Shown: positions 17,607-26,010 of the stretch, in pieces | Layout of the letters: every line of letters begins with the position of its first letter | How positions within the stretch are numbered: the first letter of the stretch is position 1 | NCBI GenBank assembly: GCA_030550095.1 | Contig: JAUQQA010000002.1 | Coordinates: 62,001 to 126,000, forward strand | Direction: 5' to 3' | Length of the DNA stretch: 64,000 nt | Source: Chloroflexota bacterium | GTDB taxonomy: Bacteria > Chloroflexota > Anaerolineae > J036 > Brachytrichaceae | Translations under genes and position numbers: made by a program | The notes under the pieces: model-generated | Database searches by the model: none | What the model saw: only the letters and a program-made list of their open reading frames with translations | Told to the model about the DNA's origin: nothing

Positions 17607-18551
17607 TTAGCGATACTCGGCGCGCCCAAGCGTGCGCGCGATGAACTTGCCGAGGGTCATCTCGTTCACAAAGCTGATCCCCTCGCGCAAGCGGATCGGG
17701 CGCAAGCCAAAGACTGTCTCCGTGGCGTTGTCGGTCGCCACGTTATCCACCCCTAACTGCGCGAGCAGGCTGGTGGTGACAGGCGGCTTGGGCAGCGTCG
17801 CCTCCATGAGCGCCACAGCAACGCGCAGCAGCGGCACGGGCATATACAGCTTGATGCGCTTGAGGCGCATCTCGTCAAGGATCGCGTCAATGATGCCCTC
17901 GAGCGTGATCACCTCGCTGCCGCAGATCTGCAACCGCTTGTTGATCACATCCTCGCGCTGGAGCGACTGGAGCACACAGCTCACCACGTCTTGGACGGCG
18001 ATCGGTTGGAAGCGCGTTTTCCCATCGCCGGGGACGATCATGAACGGCGGAATGCGCGCCAAGCCGGCAAGTGTGTTGATGAACTCGTCGCCGGGACCAA
18101 AGATGACCGACGCCTCGAGCACGGTGTACGGCACGCCGCTTGCCATGAGGTAATTCACGCCGCGCCCTTGGGTGTTCGCTAGCGGAAACGGGCGGTTCGG
18201 GTCGGCGCCAAGGCCGACAACCGTCACGATGTGCTTGACGCCAGCCGCCTTTGCCGCGTCCACCACGTTGATCGTGCCTTGCGCGTTAACGCGCTCCATG
18301 GTGATCTCGCCGCGGTCGCGGTTTACCGCTGCGAGATGCACCACCTTCTCCACGCCTTGCATGGCGCGCTGCACGGCATCGCGATCTGTGACATCGCCGA
18401 CGATTGGCTCTGCGCCCCACTGCTTCACTTTTGCCGCGCCCTGTTGCGTGCGCACCAAGGCGCGCACGCCCTGCGCGCTGAGCGGCGAGCGCTGCAACGC
18501 GCGCAGCGTGTGCCCACCGACGTAGCCGCTTGCTCCTGTGACGAGAATCAT
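17607..18551 (-). CDS. NAD(P)-binding protein, NDUFA9-like atypical SDR
   Basis: 314 residues from ATG 18551; the upstream open stretch overlaps the regulator gene and lacks domain signal. It begins MILVTGASGYVGGHTLRAL, the glycine-rich loop of extended/atypical SDRs, followed by VVHLAAVNRDRGE and a VLEASVIFGPGDEFIN segment typical of complex I NDUFA9-type proteins and epimerase-like reductases. The classical YxxxK is not preserved, as usual in this branch. A TACACT element (18573-18578) lies 21 bases upstream. It is the first gene after the CarH-like regulator. Confidence 0.82.
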   Translation of the reverse strand: MILVTGASGYVGGHTLRALQRSPLSAQGVRALVRTQQGAAKVKQWGAEPIVGDVTDRDAVQRAMQGVEKVVHLAAVNRDRGEITMERVNAQGTINVVDAAKAAGVKHIVTVVGLGADPNRPFPLANTQGRGVNYLMASGVPYTVLEASVIFGPGDEFINTLAGLARIPPFMIVPGDGKTRFQPIAVQDVVSCVLQSLQREDVINKRLQICGSEVITLEGIIDAILDEMRLKRIKLYMPVPLLRVAVALMEATLPKPPVTTSLLAQLGVDNVATDNATETVFGLRPIRLREGISFVNEMTLGKFIARTLGRAEYR

Positions 18552-18602
18552 GGTCTTGCTCCGAAGGCTTGCAGTGTATGGAGCAAAACTGAAACGCGGC
18601 TT

Positions 18603-18625
18603 AGCTTTGTCACACAGATGTGTGA
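18603..18625 (-). promoter_or_regulatory. Candidate operator: shared decamer plus inverted repeat
   Basis: On the minus strand TGACAAAGCT (18612-18603) repeats exactly the decamer in the carH promoter at 19986-19977. It overlaps an inverted repeat TCACACA-GA-TGTGTGA (18610-18625) that includes the carH stop codon. The site lies about 50 bases before the NDUFA9-like gene, so the regulator could also act here. Confidence 0.35.
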
Positions 18626-19947
18626 GGTTGCACAGCTGCGCGCAGCGCCACAAAGTAAGGCGCCAGCAGCTCAAACGCGGAAGTCGGTATGACCGCGCGC
18701 CAGCTCTCGGCGAGCAAGTCCGCAACCAGCGGTAAGGGGAGCGTGTGCAGGGTGGAGTCCTCGCGCCAACGCACAACGTCGAGATCGCGCAGCGCCTCTG
18801 GCAGGCGGAACCGCAGCGCAGCCAAGACAACCGCGTTCAACTCCTCGGCAACAGCTTGGAGCTGCGCGGTGGCGAGATGCGAGAGCGCAGCGGAAAGCGC
18901 AGCGGCCTGCACAAAGCGGCCCACCACTTGTGCGCGCTGCGCGTGAAGATGGGCGAGCAGGTCGCTGCCGTTGTGATGACCGTCTGTTTGCGGCGACGCG
19001 CCCGTCCATGTGGGTGGTGCTGCGAGCAGCGATTCGATCTGCGCCACGGCATCGCGCGCGCGCTCCGCGAGGTAAGCAGCCGGCACGCGCGATTGCAACG
19101 CTGGCACGCGGCTGAACACGCGCCCGCCGAAGGCAATCCGCAGGCGATAGCCGCTTGGCTGGGCGCGCAGCAACTCCACCGTGTCGAGCAGGTTAGCAGC
19201 CGAGACCAGCGTGCTTGCGGAAAGCAGCACGATCTCAGCATGCGTTTGTGCCACCGCGTCCGCAAGGCGCGCGCCAGGGGTGTCTTGCCCCAAGTAGAGC
19301 ACACCGTAGCCGCGCCGACGCAACAGCAGCGTGAGCAAGAGCAGCCCCACCTCGTGATACTCTTGCGGCGCGCAAGCGGCGATGATGCGCGCCTCGCGCA
19401 CGGGCGCAGGCGCAGCATTGATCAGCGCCATGAGCCGACGGCGGATGATGTTCGTGACGAAGTGCTCCATGCTTACGTCGAGCGCGCCGCTCGCCCACAG
19501 CGTGCCCACCGTGTGGAGCACGGGCTGCACCAACCCTTCACAAACATCTTCCACGGCAAACAAAGAGAACGCCTCGTTGAGGGCTTGGTCAATGCGCTCT
19601 TCATCGAACATGCGCGCGCCCGCCAAGATCGCTTCGTGCAGCCGCTGAAACGCGCGCGGAAGATCGGGCGCGGGAGCAGCCGGCTCACTCGGTGCGCTCG
19701 CCGCTTGTTGCGCGCGTAGCAGTTGGACCGCTTGGCTGATGCTCAAGCCGCTGTCCACCTGCGCCTTTAGCCAGCGGATGATGGCGATGTCGCGCGCGGA
19801 GTAGAGCCGATAGCCGCTCTCGGTGCGCGGCGGGTTGGGGACGCCGTAACGCCGTTCCCAAGCGCGCAACGTAGCCGCTGAGACACCCGTCTGGTGCACC
19901 ACCGCCTTCACGTTGAAGATCGGCTCGGTGCTGTAATGCTCGAACAT
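18610..19947 (-). CDS. CarH/LitR-type B12-dependent light-sensing MerR regulator
   Basis: 445 residues from ATG 19947. A MerR DNA-binding domain comes first (FNVKAVVHQTGVSAATLRAW, ERRYGVPNPPRTESGYRLYS). Next is a helical B12 cap with W151 followed by nine residues and E161-H162, the Wx9EH signature of adenosylcobalamin light sensors. A Rossmann B12-binding domain follows with H198 in QEYHEVGL as the likely lower axial ligand. In known CarH the dark tetramer represses and light breaks the cobalamin bond to free the promoter. About 140 C-terminal residues (after about 305) exceed the usual length and match nothing I recognise. The promoter lies at 19959-19987. Confidence 0.87.
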   Translation of the reverse strand: MFEHYSTEPIFNVKAVVHQTGVSAATLRAWERRYGVPNPPRTESGYRLYSARDIAIIRWLKAQVDSGLSISQAVQLLRAQQAASAPSEPAAPAPDLPRAFQRLHEAILAGARMFDEERIDQALNEAFSLFAVEDVCEGLVQPVLHTVGTLWASGALDVSMEHFVTNIIRRRLMALINAAPAPVREARIIAACAPQEYHEVGLLLLTLLLRRRGYGVLYLGQDTPGARLADAVAQTHAEIVLLSASTLVSAANLLDTVELLRAQPSGYRLRIAFGGRVFSRVPALQSRVPAAYLAERARDAVAQIESLLAAPPTWTGASPQTDGHHNGSDLLAHLHAQRAQVVGRFVQAAALSAALSHLATAQLQAVAEELNAVVLAALRFRLPEALRDLDVVRWREDSTLHTLPLPLVADLLAESWRAVIPTSAFELLAPYFVALRAAVQPHTSV

Positions 19948-19958
19948 ACCCGCTAACA

Positions 19959-19987
19959 AATCTAGCCACTCGTTTAAGCTTTGTCAA
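19959..19987 (-). promoter_or_regulatory. carH promoter with full -35/-10 and candidate CarH half-sites
   Basis: Minus strand: consensus TTGACA (19987-19982), 17-base spacer, then TAGATT (19964-19959), 11 bases before ATG 19947. The -35 overlaps the xylB stop codon. Two 8-base elements fitting nTnnACAn (second with ACG) start 11 bases apart across the -35, like the spaced direct repeats described for CarH operators. This suggests autoregulation by light. Confidence 0.6.
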
Positions 19988-21459
19988 ATGCCGTTGGTGG
20001 GTGTGTATAGCGGCGCAAGGGCGTGATATGCGGCTTGAAAGCGCGCGAAGGCTTCGGTGTAGCGCGCGTGATTCTCCGCGTTGGGCTCGATCACGCTTTG
20101 GATGCGCGTGCGTGCGCTGGCGATGGACCAATCGTGATATAGCCCGACGCCCACGCCGCCTGCCACCGCCGCGCCCCACGAGGTCGCCTCGGCGAGCAGC
20201 TCGGGGATCAGCAAGGGCACGCCGAGCACATCGGCAAGGATGTGCTGCCAAAGCACACTGCGCGCGCCACCGCCGATGAAGCGCAAGCTGCGCAGTGGCA
20301 TTTGTGTGCTCAGCGCTTCGAAGATGAGGCGCAGGTTGAAGGCGACGCCTTCGAGCACAGCGCGCTGCATAGCGGCTGCGTCGTGGCTCATGGTTAGCCC
20401 CACAAACGCCGCGCGCGCATGCGGATTCCACCACGGGCTGCGTTCGCCGATGAGGTAGGGCAAGAAGAGCAAACCATCGCAGCCAGGCGGCACGCGCGCG
20501 AGCGCTTCTTCGGGTTGCGCCTGCATCGCGCGGAGCAGCCACTCACGCGCGCCGCCTGCGGACTGCATCGTGCCCATTGGCACGTAGCGATCAGCTTGGA
20601 GGGCGTGGAAGGTGAAGGTGCGCTGCTGCGGATCGAGGAGGGGTTGTGGCGCCGTGAAAGCGATCCATGCGGAGGTGCCCAACACGCAGTAAGGCTCGCC
20701 ATCGGCAACACAGCCCGCGCCGACCGTTGCACATGCGCCATCGCCGCCGCCGATCACCACAGGCGTCCCCTCCGCCAACCCCGTGGCTTCGGCAGCTTCG
20801 CGCGTCACTGTGCCCACGACGCTCGATGAAGGATGCAGGGCTGGCAATTGGCTCCGCTCAAGCTCAAGCTGAGCAATGAAGTCCTCACACCACGTGCGCG
20901 TGTGCAAGTCGAACAAGTTCGTGCCCGAGGCGTCGGAATAATCCGTAACGTATTGCCCCGTGAGACGCAGCACCACGTAATCCTTAGCGGTGAGGAAACT
21001 GCGCGCTTGTTGAAACACCTCAGGCTGATGACGTTTAAGCCAGAGGATTTTTGCGGCGGAATATGCTGGGCTAATGCGATGGCCCGTGCGCTGGTACACC
21101 GCCTCTGGGGTACATCGTTCTGCGATGAAGGCAGCTTCTTCTGTGGCGCGCTGATCCGCCCAAATGATCGCCGTGCGCAAGGGCACGCCGCGGTTATCCA
21201 CTGCAACCACGCCCATCATCTGCCCGCTGAAGGTCACCGCAGCGATGTTGCGCGGAGCGACGTGAGTCTGCGCCAGCAACGCGCGCGTTGCATTGCACAC
21301 CGCGCGCCACCAATCGCTGGGGTCTTGTTCTGCCCAGCCGGGCTGAGGGTAATGCACGGGGTAAGGTTCAAGATGCCCTGCTACCCAATGCCCTTGCTCG
21401 TCGAAGAGGTTCGCCTTGTTGCCCGTCGTGCCGAGATCGTGTGCGAGGATGTAGCGCAT
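19984..21459 (-). CDS. xylB: Xylulokinase / FGGY-family carbohydrate kinase
   Basis: 491 residues. FGGY family kinases phosphorylate sugars or polyols with ATP; the closest fit is xylulokinase. Marks: phosphate loop LAHDLGTTGNKANLFD, the substrate loop QMMG, catalytic DQR context (AIIWADQRA), GGGDGACATVGAG, and FIGGGARSVLWQHILADVLG. Xylulose 5-phosphate would enter the pentose phosphate route encoded in this window. No xylose isomerase or transporter is adjacent, so another ketose or alditol is possible. A CATACT element (21467-21472) ends 7 bases before the ATG. Confidence 0.87.
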   Translation of the reverse strand: MRYILAHDLGTTGNKANLFDEQGHWVAGHLEPYPVHYPQPGWAEQDPSDWWRAVCNATRALLAQTHVAPRNIAAVTFSGQMMGVVAVDNRGVPLRTAIIWADQRATEEAAFIAERCTPEAVYQRTGHRISPAYSAAKILWLKRHQPEVFQQARSFLTAKDYVVLRLTGQYVTDYSDASGTNLFDLHTRTWCEDFIAQLELERSQLPALHPSSSVVGTVTREAAEATGLAEGTPVVIGGGDGACATVGAGCVADGEPYCVLGTSAWIAFTAPQPLLDPQQRTFTFHALQADRYVPMGTMQSAGGAREWLLRAMQAQPEEALARVPPGCDGLLFLPYLIGERSPWWNPHARAAFVGLTMSHDAAAMQRAVLEGVAFNLRLIFEALSTQMPLRSLRFIGGGARSVLWQHILADVLGVPLLIPELLAEATSWGAAVAGGVGVGLYHDWSIASARTRIQSVIEPNAENHARYTEAFARFQAAYHALAPLYTPTNGI

Positions 21460-21509
21460 GCACTGAAGTATGGCACGCCCAGGCGCGCCGCGGGTGAGGT
21501 GTTTGCATA

Positions 21510-22103
21510 TCAGGCGCGCGCTTTGCGCGACCGCGATGACTTGCGGCTGGATTGGCTTGTGCGCTTAGCTTTGCTGCTCGGGCTGCGCTTGCGCGCGCGG
21601 CCCATTGCCACCGTGCGCCGCGTGGTGGACTTGGATTCGGTGTTATCTTTGGCGCTCGTCTCAGCATCACCGGCTGTGGCGCCCTCGGCGCTCGCTGACG
21701 GAGCAAACTCATCGTCCTCCATGCCTTCTTCGCCGAAGAGGTCACCGAGTTCCTTCTCGATGCGCTCGGGGTCTTCGCCGCGTTCGAGCCGGGAGACGAT
21801 CTCCTCGAACTCAGGCCCCATGTCCTCGCCGGTTTCCTCCGCCATGCGGCGCATCAGCCGCCCAAGGGCACGAGGGTTGTTTTCGTCAATCCCTTCAAGC
21901 TCGTTCAGCAGGTCGTCGCTTAATCCGTCCTCGCTGCTGGTGCTGCCATGGCGCATGACGCGCACGCGCGAGACCAATCGCTTGAGCTTTCGGCTGCCGC
22001 AATACTCGCAGCGCGCCTCTGCCTCGTTCACTGCAGAAAGGCTGCGCCAGAAGATGCTCACCTTGCGCCCACAGTTCAAACAGCGATACTCGTAGATCGG
22101 CAT
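21510..22103 (-). CDS. FmdB-family zinc-ribbon protein
   Basis: 197 residues from ATG 22103. The N-terminus MPIYEYRCLNCGRKVSIFW with C8, C11 and later C32, C35 (CEYCGS) is the FmdB zinc ribbon. The middle is acidic and helical (SEDGLSDDLLNELEGIDE, EEIVSRLERGEDPERIEKEL), and the C-terminus is a basic Ser/Lys/Arg tail that may touch nucleic acid. FmdB proteins are called regulators on weak evidence. The start codon lies only 11 bases after the 3' end of tRNA-Gly, without a ribosome-binding site, so tRNA processing may create the mRNA 5' end. Confidence 0.85.
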   Translation of the reverse strand: MPIYEYRCLNCGRKVSIFWRSLSAVNEAEARCEYCGSRKLKRLVSRVRVMRHGSTSSEDGLSDDLLNELEGIDENNPRALGRLMRRMAEETGEDMGPEFEEIVSRLERGEDPERIEKELGDLFGEEGMEDDEFAPSASAEGATAGDAETSAKDNTESKSTTRRTVAMGRARKRSPSSKAKRTSQSSRKSSRSRKARA

Positions 22104-22114
22104 AGGCGGCTGAG

Positions 22115-22186
22115 AGCGGGCGACGGGATTTGAACCCGCGACCTTCTGCTTGGAAGGCAGACGTGCTACCCCTGCACCACGCCCGC
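22115..22186 (-). tRNA. tRNA-Gly(TCC)
   Basis: A complete cloverleaf of 72 bases reads on the minus strand: acceptor GCGGGCG/CGCCCGC, D-arm GTGC/GCAC, anticodon stem TCTGC/GCAGA with loop CTTCCAA (anticodon TCC, codon GGA), T-arm GCGGG-TTCAAAT-CCCGT and discriminator T. CCA is not encoded. A TACAAT box lies 16 bases upstream. Confidence 0.97.
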
Positions 22187-22202
22187 AGAGAACGCAACCC
22201 CC

Positions 22203-22208
22203 ATTGTA
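22203..22208 (-). promoter_or_regulatory. -10 hexamer of the tRNA-Gly / fmdB unit
   Basis: Minus-strand TACAAT ends 16 bases before the mature tRNA 5' end. A weak TGTTTC lies 17 bases further up. No other promoter is visible before fmdB. Confidence 0.5.
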
Positions 22209-22243
22209 CGCCAATCTGCGCGCGGGAAACACATCCGCGTTTC

Positions 22244-23179
22244 TCACTTGTCGAAGCGCTCTATCTGCGCACGTGCGCGTAAACGCGCCATCCACTCCTC
22301 AAGCGCAAGCTGCTGGGCATGCACCCAGTCTGCCTCGTCGAGCGGTCGTGTGGCACGCTCGATCACGGTGATGATGTGAAAGCCGACGGGGCTACGCACT
22401 ACGTCGCTGATCTCGCCAGGCTGAAGCGCGAAGGCGGCTTCTTCGATCTCAGACCACAGCACGGTTTGCCCGTTGCGCGTGAACCAGCCCAGGTCGCCCC
22501 CTGTTGCGCGCGTGCTCTCGTCGAGCGAAAGCGTGCGCGCGAGCGCATCGAAGCGCGCGCCGTTGCGCAGTTGTTGGAGCACGCGCCGCGCCTCAGCTTC
22601 GCTGCCAAGCAGGATGTGCGCCGCGTGCACATACTCCGCCGTGCGCGGGAGATCGGCAAGCACGCGCTCGCGCAGCGCGTTGGCGAGCAAGTCGAAGTAG
22701 ATGTGTCGGCGCAAGGCCTGCTCGGTGTAGCCGATGCTGCTCAGCCAAGCACGAAACGCAGCTACGCCACCGGCGCGCTCGCGGGCAAACGCAAGCTCCT
22801 CGTCCACCTGCTGCTCTGTGATGACAACGCCGAGCCGTTGCGCTTCTTGCTCAAGCAACGCCTCCTCGATCAGCGTCTCAAGCGCCGCCTCGCGCAATGC
22901 CGCCAACGTTTGCGCATCGGTCGGGTCTTCAAGCGCGAAGCGCGCGCGCTGCACTTCCGCCTCGAGCGCTTCGCGCGTGATCGGCTGTCCATTCACGCGC
23001 GCGATGATGTTGCTCGGCGTCGGCGTGAGTGTGGGTGCTGGCGTGGGCACGGGCGTTGGTTGCTGCAACACCAGCGTCAATTGCACGGTGGGCGTGGGAA
23101 CTGCACCAGGGCTTACAGTGCACGCGCTGAGCAACAGCCACGCTCCTCCCACGAACACAATGCGCCAACTGCGTAGCAT
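22244..23179 (-). CDS. PpiC/SurA-type peptidyl-prolyl isomerase lipoprotein
   Basis: 311 residues from ATG 23179. The lipoprotein signal ends WLLLSAC (Cys 20), followed by a Thr-Pro linker (QPTPVPTPAPTLTPTPS). A SurA-like N-terminal helical region begins IIARVNGQPITREALEAEV, and a parvulin domain follows: YVHAAHILLGSEAEARRVL, GGDLGWFTRNG, GEISDVVRSPVGFHIITVIE. It would fold proteins outside the membrane. The start lies 2 bases after the polA stop, so it is cotranscribed with polA; this pairing looks positional, not functional. Confidence 0.9.
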   Translation of the reverse strand: MLRSWRIVFVGGAWLLLSACTVSPGAVPTPTVQLTLVLQQPTPVPTPAPTLTPTPSNIIARVNGQPITREALEAEVQRARFALEDPTDAQTLAALREAALETLIEEALLEQEAQRLGVVITEQQVDEELAFARERAGGVAAFRAWLSSIGYTEQALRRHIYFDLLANALRERVLADLPRTAEYVHAAHILLGSEAEARRVLQQLRNGARFDALARTLSLDESTRATGGDLGWFTRNGQTVLWSEIEEAAFALQPGEISDVVRSPVGFHIITVIERATRPLDEADWVHAQQLALEEWMARLRARAQIERFDK

Positions 23180-23181
23180 CT

Positions 23182-26007
23182 TCACGTCACCTCGTCCCAA
23201 TTCGGCCCGCTGGCGACATCTGCCTTCAGCCGCACGCTGAGCGGGAACGCGCGCTCCATTTCTTCGCGGATCAGCGCCTTTGCAGCCTCAAGCTCGGTCG
23301 GCGGGCAATCGAACACAAGCTCGTCGTGCACTTGGAGCGTCATGCGGCATTGGAAGCCCTCCTCCTGAAGGCGGCGATGAATGCGGATCATGGCGATCTT
23401 GATGATGTCCGCGGCGCTGCCCTGCACAGGGTGATTGATCGCCTCGCGCTCGGCGCGGCGGCGCAACTGCTCGTTGGTGTCCTTGGCACGCAGCTCGGGG
23501 AAGTAACGCCGACGCCCAAGGACAGTCTCGACGTAGCCTTGCTCGGCAGCCATGCGCTTGGTGGCGTCGAGCCATTGCTTGACTTTAGGGAAACGCGCGA
23601 AGTAGCGATCAATAAAGGCTTGCGCCTCGCTCACGCTCATGCCTGTGTTTTGCGAGAGCGCATAGGCGCCCATGCCATAGGCGATGCCGAAGTTGATGCG
23701 CTTCGCGTTGTTGCGCTGCATCGGCGTCACCTCGCTCAGCGGGACACCGTAGATCACGCTCGCGGTAGCTGCGTGAATGTCTTCATCGCGCGCGAAGGCT
23801 GCCTTCAACGTGGGGTCGTCGGCGAGGTGCGCCAAGATGCGCAGCTCCACCTGCGAATAGTCGGCGCTGATCAGCCGCCAGCCTGGGCGCGGCACAAACG
23901 CCTTGCGCACACGGCGCCCCATCTCGGTCTTGACCGGGATGTTCTGAAGATTGGGGTTTGAGGAAGAAAGCCGCCCCGTGACGGTGCCCGTTTGGTTGAA
24001 ATCGGTGTGGATGCGCCCGGTGTGTGGGTTGACCAACTTCGGCAGCGCCTCGACGTAAGTGCCCAACAGCTTAGCGAGTTCGCGGTGCTCCAGCAGGTAG
24101 GGGATGATGGGATGTTTGTCGCGCAGCGCTTCAAGCACCTCGGCAGAGGTGGAGTAAGCGCCGCTACTCGTCTTCCAGGCGCCTTGCGTGGGCAAGCCGA
24201 GCTTGCCGAAGAGCACATCGCTGAGCTGCTTGGGCGAGTTGATGTTGAAGGCGACACCCGCGATCTCGAAGATCGTGCGCTCCAACTCGCGCAGGCGCAT
24301 CGTGATCTCCTGCGCCAGCGCCCCCAAGTAGCGCACGTCCACGGCAACGCCCGCCATCTCCATGTCCACTAACACGTGGATCAGCGGCACTTCCACCTCG
24401 TAGAACAGGCGCTCCTGATTGCGCTCGCGCAGCAACGGAGTGAGCACGTCCACGAGGCGAAACGTTGCGTCGGCGTCAGCAGCGGCGTATGGCGCAAGCA
24501 CCTCCAGCGGCACCTCAAGCATGGAGCGCTGTTGCTTGCCTCTGCCGATCAGCTCGGTGATCTCGGTCATTTGCCAGCCGAAGTAGCTGTATGCCAGCGA
24601 CTTCAGCCCCAAGCTGCGCCCGCCCGGCTCACACAGATGCTGCGCGATCATTGTGTCGAAGATCGGGCGCGGCAAGGCAACGCCAGCTTGTGCCAACGCC
24701 TCGAGGTCAAACTTGGCGTTGTGCGCTGCAAGCTGCACTTCAGGACGCATCAGCGCAAAGCGAATTGGCTCGAATTTTGGCGAGCGTGGGTCGAGCGTCC
24801 ACGCAGCGCCCTGCACGGGCACATACCATCCCTCGCCCGCGCGCACGCAGAACGAAAGCCCGATCAGTTCGCCGTTCAGCGGATCGGCGGCGCTGGTTTC
24901 GGTATCGAACGCGATGCGCTGCGCGTGATGCAGTGCAGCGAGGAGCGCGCGGTAGTCTTCATCGCTGCGCACAAGGCGCGCACGCGTGGGCGCGCCAGGC
25001 TTCGACAATGGCTGGCTGACCGCTAGCGCGCCGAACAAGCCCATTTGCTGCGGCTCTGCGTCTTGCGGTCTCGAAGCGGGCACGAGGCTACGGCGCAGCT
25101 CTTCAAAGCGCTTGGCGCTCGTGTTGAAGCTTAGCTCCTGAAAGAGGCGATTGATGCGATCGACGTTCAGGCGGCTCAGGTCCGCGCGACATGCTTCCCA
25201 GTCCACTGTGAGCGGCACGTCCGTTCTGATGGTCGCCAGGGCGCGGCTGAGATACGCGCTTTCACGCCCTTGTTCGAGCAGCGCGCGCACACGCTTGGGT
25301 TCAACTTGGTCGAGGTGCGCGTAGATGCCGTCGAGCGAGCCGAATTGCTGGAGCAATTGCTGCGCGGTCTTCTCGCCGATGCCGCGCACGCCGGGGATGT
25401 TGTCGCTGGCGTCGCCGACCAACGCCTTGAAATCCACCACTTGGTCTGGGCGCACGCCAAGCGCGGCTTGGACGCCGGCTTCGTCATAGAGCGTGGTGTC
25501 CTCGAAGCGCTGCCTCGAGGCGAGCACTTTGATTGCTGGGGAGACAAGTTGCAGCGCGTCGCGGTCGCCTGTGACGATGATCACCTCGAACCCCTCGCCG
25601 CTGGCGCGGCGCGCGAGCGTGCCGATCACGTCGTCGGCTTCGTAGCCCTCAGCAGTGAAAACGGGGATCTCGAAGGCGTTAACGATCTGCTGGATGCGGC
25701 GCATTTGCGCGGCGAGGTCATCGGGCATTTTGTCGCGCGTGGCTTTGTACTCGGCGTAGAGGTCATCGCGGAAACTGCGCCCGACGTCGAAGGCGATGGC
25801 GATGTAGTCGGGCTGAAGCTCGCGCCACACCTTGAGCAGCATGTTGGTGAAAGCGTACACCGCGCCGGTCAGCTCCACGCGCCCATCGGGATGCGTGACG
25901 GCAAGCGGCTCGCCCTTGGTGTTGAGCATGGCGTAGTAGGCGCGGTATGCCAGCGCGTGGCCGTCCAGCAGCACCAAACGGGGGCGCGTGCGTGAGAGCT
26001 CTGCCAT
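23182..26007 (-). CDS. polA: DNA polymerase I
   Basis: 941 residues with all three domains. The 5' nuclease begins LVLLDGHALAYRAYYAML and has VTGDRDALQLV and the helix-hairpin-helix GVRGIGEKTAQQLL. The 3'-5' proofreading domain looks active: FDTETSAAD, NAKFDLEAL, and YAAADADATF. The polymerase has DYSQVELRILAHLA, the O helix KRINFGIAYGMGAYAL and LQVHDELVFD. The phenylalanine at the F/Y selection site (RINFGIAYG) indicates normal discrimination against dideoxynucleotides. It begins 3 bases after the methyltransferase stop and is followed 2 bases on by the PpiC gene. Confidence 0.97.
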   Translation of the reverse strand: MAELSRTRPRLVLLDGHALAYRAYYAMLNTKGEPLAVTHPDGRVELTGAVYAFTNMLLKVWRELQPDYIAIAFDVGRSFRDDLYAEYKATRDKMPDDLAAQMRRIQQIVNAFEIPVFTAEGYEADDVIGTLARRASGEGFEVIIVTGDRDALQLVSPAIKVLASRQRFEDTTLYDEAGVQAALGVRPDQVVDFKALVGDASDNIPGVRGIGEKTAQQLLQQFGSLDGIYAHLDQVEPKRVRALLEQGRESAYLSRALATIRTDVPLTVDWEACRADLSRLNVDRINRLFQELSFNTSAKRFEELRRSLVPASRPQDAEPQQMGLFGALAVSQPLSKPGAPTRARLVRSDEDYRALLAALHHAQRIAFDTETSAADPLNGELIGLSFCVRAGEGWYVPVQGAAWTLDPRSPKFEPIRFALMRPEVQLAAHNAKFDLEALAQAGVALPRPIFDTMIAQHLCEPGGRSLGLKSLAYSYFGWQMTEITELIGRGKQQRSMLEVPLEVLAPYAAADADATFRLVDVLTPLLRERNQERLFYEVEVPLIHVLVDMEMAGVAVDVRYLGALAQEITMRLRELERTIFEIAGVAFNINSPKQLSDVLFGKLGLPTQGAWKTSSGAYSTSAEVLEALRDKHPIIPYLLEHRELAKLLGTYVEALPKLVNPHTGRIHTDFNQTGTVTGRLSSSNPNLQNIPVKTEMGRRVRKAFVPRPGWRLISADYSQVELRILAHLADDPTLKAAFARDEDIHAATASVIYGVPLSEVTPMQRNNAKRINFGIAYGMGAYALSQNTGMSVSEAQAFIDRYFARFPKVKQWLDATKRMAAEQGYVETVLGRRRYFPELRAKDTNEQLRRRAEREAINHPVQGSAADIIKIAMIRIHRRLQEEGFQCRMTLQVHDELVFDCPPTELEAAKALIREEMERAFPLSVRLKADVASGPNWDEVT

Positions 26008-26010
26008 CGT

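Noticed and set aside
18552-18830. N-terminal extension of the NDUFA9-like gene
   Set aside because: It lies over the end of the carH coding region; the SDR nucleotide loop begins right at ATG 18551.
22244-23240. Several plus-strand frames opposite the PpiC gene
   Set aside because: They are composition shadows of a GC-rich gene; the minus-strand protein has a lipobox and a complete parvulin domain.
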